This document shows, one piece after another, positions 60,535 to 64,000 of a stretch of 64,000 nucleotides of DNA; the first letter of the stretch is position 1, and every line of letters begins with the position of its first letter. Made by a program: the position numbers and the translations under genes. This stretch comes from Desulfobacterales bacterium (lineage in GTDB: Bacteria > Desulfobacterota > Desulfobacteria > Desulfobacterales > Desulfobacteraceae). The stretch covers positions 1-64,000 of the forward strand of contig JAGLHT010000007.1 of the NCBI GenBank assembly GCA_023143455.1, in the 5' to 3' direction. The notes under the pieces were generated by a model. It saw only the letters and a list, made by a program, of their open reading frames with translations, was not told the DNA's origin and made no database searches.

Positions 60535-60867
60535 ATGTGCAATGGATATGCCTCGGACAAAATAATTGTCAAGGATTATATCAGGGATCTGAAAAAAGAT
60601 AGGCAAGAGAAGATAAAAGAGCTGATAAAAGAGCATTTTTTTGTTGAAAAATTAAGTATGAGCTTTATAATAAAGGTGGGTATTCCATCGGAACAGATTC
60701 TGAAAGCGATTGAAACAGAAGATATCGATTTGGTTGTAATGGCTAACAAAGGCAGGGGAAATATTTCAAGGATTTTGTTTGGAAGTGCTGCTGAAAAGGT
60801 GTTCAGACATTCCCCGGTTCCGGTTTTCAGTGTCAGAGAGCGAAAAAAATTCAAAAGGAGTAATTAA
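60535..60867 (+). pseudogene. Universal stress protein, N-terminus lost
   Basis: The 110-codon frame holds the second half of a UspA-type domain: VGIPSEQILKAIETEDIDLV, VMANKGRGN, ILFGSAAEKVFRHSPVPVFS. The first ~40 residues with strand 1 and the ATP-binding Asp are missing, and the first Gly of the GxxGx9GS loop is Ala. A well-spaced AAGGAG (60529-60534) points to ATG 60542, in another frame, giving only MDMPRTK before a stop. An internal deletion with frameshift is likely. Weak start at 60535 could still give a short protein. Confidence 0.65.
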
Positions 60868-60868
60868 T

Positions 60869-60919
60869 ATGTCTGATAATAAAAAATATTCTGAGGATCT
60901 TTTTTATGGTACCAAGTAA
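60869..60919 (+). CDS. 16-aa leader-like ORF overlapping the GH65 fusion start
   Basis: ATG 60869, preceded by AAAAGGAG with good spacing, encodes MSDNKKYSEDLFYGTK and a stop at 60919. It overlaps the start of the large fusion gene (60906) by 14 bases. It may couple translation of that gene, or be the relic of an earlier reading frame. No function is known. Confidence 0.35.
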   Translation: MSDNKKYSEDLFYGTK

Positions 60920-63900
60920 ACAAATAATTAATCCTGAACTGTATGATGCAGTTCTATTTGATTTGGACGGTGTGGTTACCAGAACAGCTGATACCCACGC
61001 AAGGGCCTGGCAAAAACTTTTTGACGAATATTTGAAAAAAAAAACCGACACTGACAAGTATGTACCCTTTGACCTTAAGGATGACTATATAAAATATGTG
61101 GATGGAAAACCTCGCTATAAAGGGGTTAAAGCCTTTATTGCCTCTCGTGGCATTAATATTCCTTATGGTTCTGTTCATGATGCTCCTGATAAGGAAACCA
61201 TATGCGGGCTGGGCAATAGAAAAAATCAACTCTTTTCGGATTTGCTGAAAAAAGAGGGTGTGAAGGTTTATGAATCCACTATTGACCTGATTAAACAATT
61301 AAGAAAAAATGGATTTAAAACAGCCATTGTAAGTTCAAGCAAAAACTGCCATCAAGTCCTTAAGGCTGCAGGTATTGAAGATTTATTTGATGCCCTGGTT
61401 GATGGTGTTGTATCTGAGAATCTAGGTTTTGCTGGCAAACCTGAACCGGATATCTTTCTGGAAGCAGCCAAAAGACTGGATGCCCATGCAAATAGCTGTG
61501 TGGTGGTGGAGGATGCCCTTTCCGGTGTAGAGGCAGGGAAAAAAGGTGGTTTTGGAATGGTTATAGGTGTTAACCGGAAAGATCAGGCAAAACAGCTTAA
61601 ACAAAAAGGAGCCCACCTTGTAGTTAACGATCTTTGTGAAATTATGGTCGGTGTGGAAAAAGAAACCAGTTGGGGGCAGATATATCTGGGGTTTGACCCT
61701 AAGGATGAAGGACGAAGGGAAACATTGTGCGCCATGGGAAACGGCTATTTTGTTACCAGGGGAACCGCCGCCGAGACAAAAGCTGATGATGTGCATTATC
61801 CAGGCACCTACCTTGCCGGAGGCTATAACCGCCTTAAAACACAAGTTGCCGGCAGAATGGTTGAAAATGAAGATCTGGTTAATATGCCCAACTGGCTCTG
61901 CCTTAATTTCCGCATTCCCGGAGAGGAATGGTTCCAGCTAAAAGATGTAAAGATTCTTTTTTACAAACAACATTTGAATATAAAAAAAGGGATACTTTAC
62001 CGCACCATACGCTTTCGGGATAAAAAAAACAGAGAGACAATAACTTTTCAACACTCCTTTGTCCATGGAGAGCAGATGCACAGGGCTGGGCTGAAACTTA
62101 TTATTACACCCTTGAACTGGGAAGGTAAAATAGAGATCTGTTCTGCTCTGGATGGCAGGGTGACCAACTTGGGAGTTAAGCGCTACCGGGATCTGGGCAA
62201 TCAGCATCTTGATCTGGTTGAGTCTCGACATGTTGATGAAAAAAGTATGGTTTTAAAAATGCGCACCAATCAGTCCTTCATAGATATTGCCATGGGTGCA
62301 AGAACCGAAATCTTTCTCAACAATGAAACGGCTGTAGTTAAATCTGTTACAGCTGATAAACCCAGTGGATATGTTGCAAAGAATTTTATTGTAAATGTGA
62401 GTATGGGAGAGGCTCTTACCGTGGAAAAACTGGTCTGCCTCTATACATCCCGGGATACCGGTATTTCAGAATGCTTATTAGAAGTGGAAAATACTATTGC
62501 AAATGATGTTGTAAGTTTTGGCAGTTTAATAAAATCCCATGTTACAGCCTGGGAACTTTTATGGCGCAAATTTGATGTCAGACTGGAGCTGGACAATAAA
62601 GATATTGAGCAATCCACGCAAAAAATTATTCGATTGTATATTTTCCATTTATTACAAAGCTCTTCTGTACATTCTTTGGATGTTGATGTTGGAATGCCGG
62701 CCCGGGGCTGGCATGGCGAAGGCTACAGAGGACATATATTCTGGGATGAAATGATCATTTTCCCATTTTTGAATTACCGGGCTCCCCAAATTACAAAAAC
62801 CTTACTCATGTATCGTTACCGACGACTTAAAGAGGCCAGGCGAGCAGCCAGAGAGGCAGGCTATAAAGGCGCAATGTATCCATGGCAGAGCGGAAGCAGC
62901 GGCAGAGAGGAGACCCAAGCATTGCATCTGAACCCGGAATCGGGTCGCTGGCTTCCAGACAACACCCATCTACAACGCCATGTAAATAATGCCATAGTTT
63001 ATAATATCTGGCAGTATTTTCAAATTACCCAGGATATAGAGTTTTTATCCTTTTACGGAGGTGAAATAACAATAGAAATCGCCCGATTCTGGGCAAGCAT
63101 TGCAACCCATAACAAGGACCTTGATCGATATGAAATCTTTGGTGTAATGGGGCCTGATGAATATCATGACTCCTACCCCGGAGCAGATAAACCAGGTTTA
63201 AACAACAATGTATATACTAATTTAATGGTAGTGTTTGTCATGAACCAGGCTCTTAATCTGCAACATATTCTTCCTGAACAGGACTGGGACAATTTAAGGA
63301 AAAAGCTCAAGATAGAAGATAAAGAACTGAAAAAATTCCAAAAAATGAGTCAAAGGATGAAACTAGTATTCCATGGAGATGGAATACTCAGTCAATTTGA
63401 AGGATATGGCAACCTAAAGGAGTTTAACTGGGATGGTTATAAAAAAAAATATGGAAATATCCAGCGTCTGGACAGGGTTCTTGAAAAGGAAGGAGATAGC
63501 GCCAATAACTATAAAGTCTGCAAACAGGCGGATGTTTTAATGCTTTTATATCTTTTTAGTGCTGAAACTTTAAGAAAGATGTTTAAACGTCTTAATTATT
63601 CTTTTGATAAAGATTCTATCCTAAAAAACATTAACTATTATCTAAATCGAACCACAAACGGGTCATCCCTGGCATTGGTCATTCACGCCTGGATTGAGGC
63701 ACGGCAAGCAAGAGAACGTTCCTGGGGGTTATTCAGCCAGGCCCTTGAGACTGATATGGTTGATGACCGAACCGGAAGCACCCGGGAAGGTATCCATCTG
63801 GCTGCCATGTCAGGATGTATTGACATTCTTCAACGGGGCTATGCAGGCCTGGAAATACGCAGTGATATACTTATTTTGAATCCCTTACTCCCAAAGTCCA

Positions 63901-64000
63901 TAAACCGCATTAATTTCCACATTCGATACAGGGACCACTGGCTTGATCTGGAAATCACTCAAAAAGAGGTCAGGGTTAAAAGCCTGACCAGCAGGGCAAG
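60906..64000 (+). CDS. Beta-phosphoglucomutase / GH65 glycoside phosphorylase fusion (partial at right edge)
   Basis: At least 1031 codons from ATG 60906 without a stop. Residues ~12-245 are a HAD-type beta-phosphoglucomutase: LFDLDGVVTRTADTH (nucleophile D19, D21), AIVSSSKN, KPEPDIFLEAA and VVEDALSGVEAG. Residues ~255 onward are GH65 (maltose/trehalose/kojibiose phosphorylase family), with YRGHIFWDEM and catalytic acid E752 in GVMGPDEYHD. The C-terminal cap region is reached at the edge. The phosphorylase releases beta-glucose-1-phosphate, which the mutase half turns to glucose-6-phosphate. The disaccharide is not determinable. Likely co-transcribed with the stress-protein remnant. Confidence 0.88.
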   Translation, partial: MVPSKQIINPELYDAVLFDLDGVVTRTADTHARAWQKLFDEYLKKKTDTDKYVPFDLKDDYIKYVDGKPRYKGVKAFIASRGINIPYGSVHDAPDKETICGLGNRKNQLFSDLLKKEGVKVYESTIDLIKQLRKNGFKTAIVSSSKNCHQVLKAAGIEDLFDALVDGVVSENLGFAGKPEPDIFLEAAKRLDAHANSCVVVEDALSGVEAGKKGGFGMVIGVNRKDQAKQLKQKGAHLVVNDLCEIMVGVEKETSWGQIYLGFDPKDEGRRETLCAMGNGYFVTRGTAAETKADDVHYPGTYLAGGYNRLKTQVAGRMVENEDLVNMPNWLCLNFRIPGEEWFQLKDVKILFYKQHLNIKKGILYRTIRFRDKKNRETITFQHSFVHGEQMHRAGLKLIITPLNWEGKIEICSALDGRVTNLGVKRYRDLGNQHLDLVESRHVDEKSMVLKMRTNQSFIDIAMGARTEIFLNNETAVVKSVTADKPSGYVAKNFIVNVSMGEALTVEKLVCLYTSRDTGISECLLEVENTIANDVVSFGSLIKSHVTAWELLWRKFDVRLELDNKDIEQSTQKIIRLYIFHLLQSSSVHSLDVDVGMPARGWHGEGYRGHIFWDEMIIFPFLNYRAPQITKTLLMYRYRRLKEARRAAREAGYKGAMYPWQSGSSGREETQALHLNPESGRWLPDNTHLQRHVNNAIVYNIWQYFQITQDIEFLSFYGGEITIEIARFWASIATHNKDLDRYEIFGVMGPDEYHDSYPGADKPGLNNNVYTNLMVVFVMNQALNLQHILPEQDWDNLRKKLKIEDKELKKFQKMSQRMKLVFHGDGILSQFEGYGNLKEFNWDGYKKKYGNIQRLDRVLEKEGDSANNYKVCKQADVLMLLYLFSAETLRKMFKRLNYSFDKDSILKNINYYLNRTTNGSSLALVIHAWIEARQARERSWGLFSQALETDMVDDRTGSTREGIHLAAMSGCIDILQRGYAGLEIRSDILILNPLLPKSINRINFHIRYRDHWLDLEITQKEVRVKSLTSRA

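Noticed and set aside
1-64000. CRISPR arrays, rRNA genes, replication origin
   Set aside because: No regularly spaced repeats, rRNA-like segments or DnaA-box clusters were seen by eye on either strand.

Overview
The window reads as chromosomal DNA of a Gram-negative, A+T-rich, anaerobic bacterium, most likely a marine-type sulfate reducer of the Desulfobacteraceae (Desulfobacterota, former Deltaproteobacteria). This is inference. It rests on an oxygen-independent ribonucleotide reductase (nrdD-nrdG), several sigma-54 enhancer-binding regulators with matching -24/-12 promoters, receiver-CBS proteins, DASS and TSUP anion permeases, a PlsB-type acyltransferase and a split proton-translocating transhydrogenase. 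No rRNA or tRNA gene and no CRISPR array was seen.

Layout. 1-900: start of an acyl-CoA dehydrogenase with its own promoter and palindromic operator, then a branched set of nested inverted repeats (370-534) and two gene fragments. 923-8824: a very A+T-rich three-gene minus-strand operon (Eco57I-like methylase, BRO-N/DinD-like protein, PLD-nuclease/SNF2-helicase) that looks like a restriction or phage-defence system without an obvious standard name. 8825-9633: a repeat-bearing gap ending in the promoter of the next genes. 9634-20694: housekeeping genes (Nudix, rhlE, nrdDG behind two NrdR-type boxes, alr, a molybdate-type regulator, aroK, an acyltransferase, YigZ, an aminotransferase). 20700-21100 and 25647-25837: decayed genes (IS3 transposase tail, hydrolase fragment, LysE exporter). 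21041-34253: an MCP, an unexplained membrane protein/VWA pair, an EEP hydrolase, a PurF-like protein without its glutaminase nucleophile, a DMT transporter, a thioesterase, a large CheR-PAS-kinase-receiver hybrid and a transglutaminase.

34386-43140 is sigma-54 territory. A ZraP-like gene faces zraS/zraR-like genes across a shared enhancer region with two divergent -24/-12 promoters. Next comes a sigma-54-driven operon of a Cys-rich small protein and a glutamate dehydrogenase, followed by a kinase/enhancer-binding-protein pair. 43238-48245 is minus strand: a second glutamate dehydrogenase of the NADP type, then a HEAT-like protein with pntA1-pntA2-pntB. Together these link glutamate and NADPH balance.

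48511-64000: a third kinase/enhancer-binding pair diverges from a sigma-54 operon of kinase, receiver, DASS anion symporter, two small membrane proteins and a receiver-CBS protein. A truncated TSUP permease follows, fused tail-to-tail with a second receiver-CBS gene. That gene and a Cys-motif membrane protein diverge from paired sigma-54 promoters around a 16-bp palindrome. A last sigma-54 promoter, identical over 17 bases to that of the glutamate dehydrogenase operon, precedes a broken universal stress protein and a beta-phosphoglucomutase/GH65 phosphorylase fusion that runs off the right edge.
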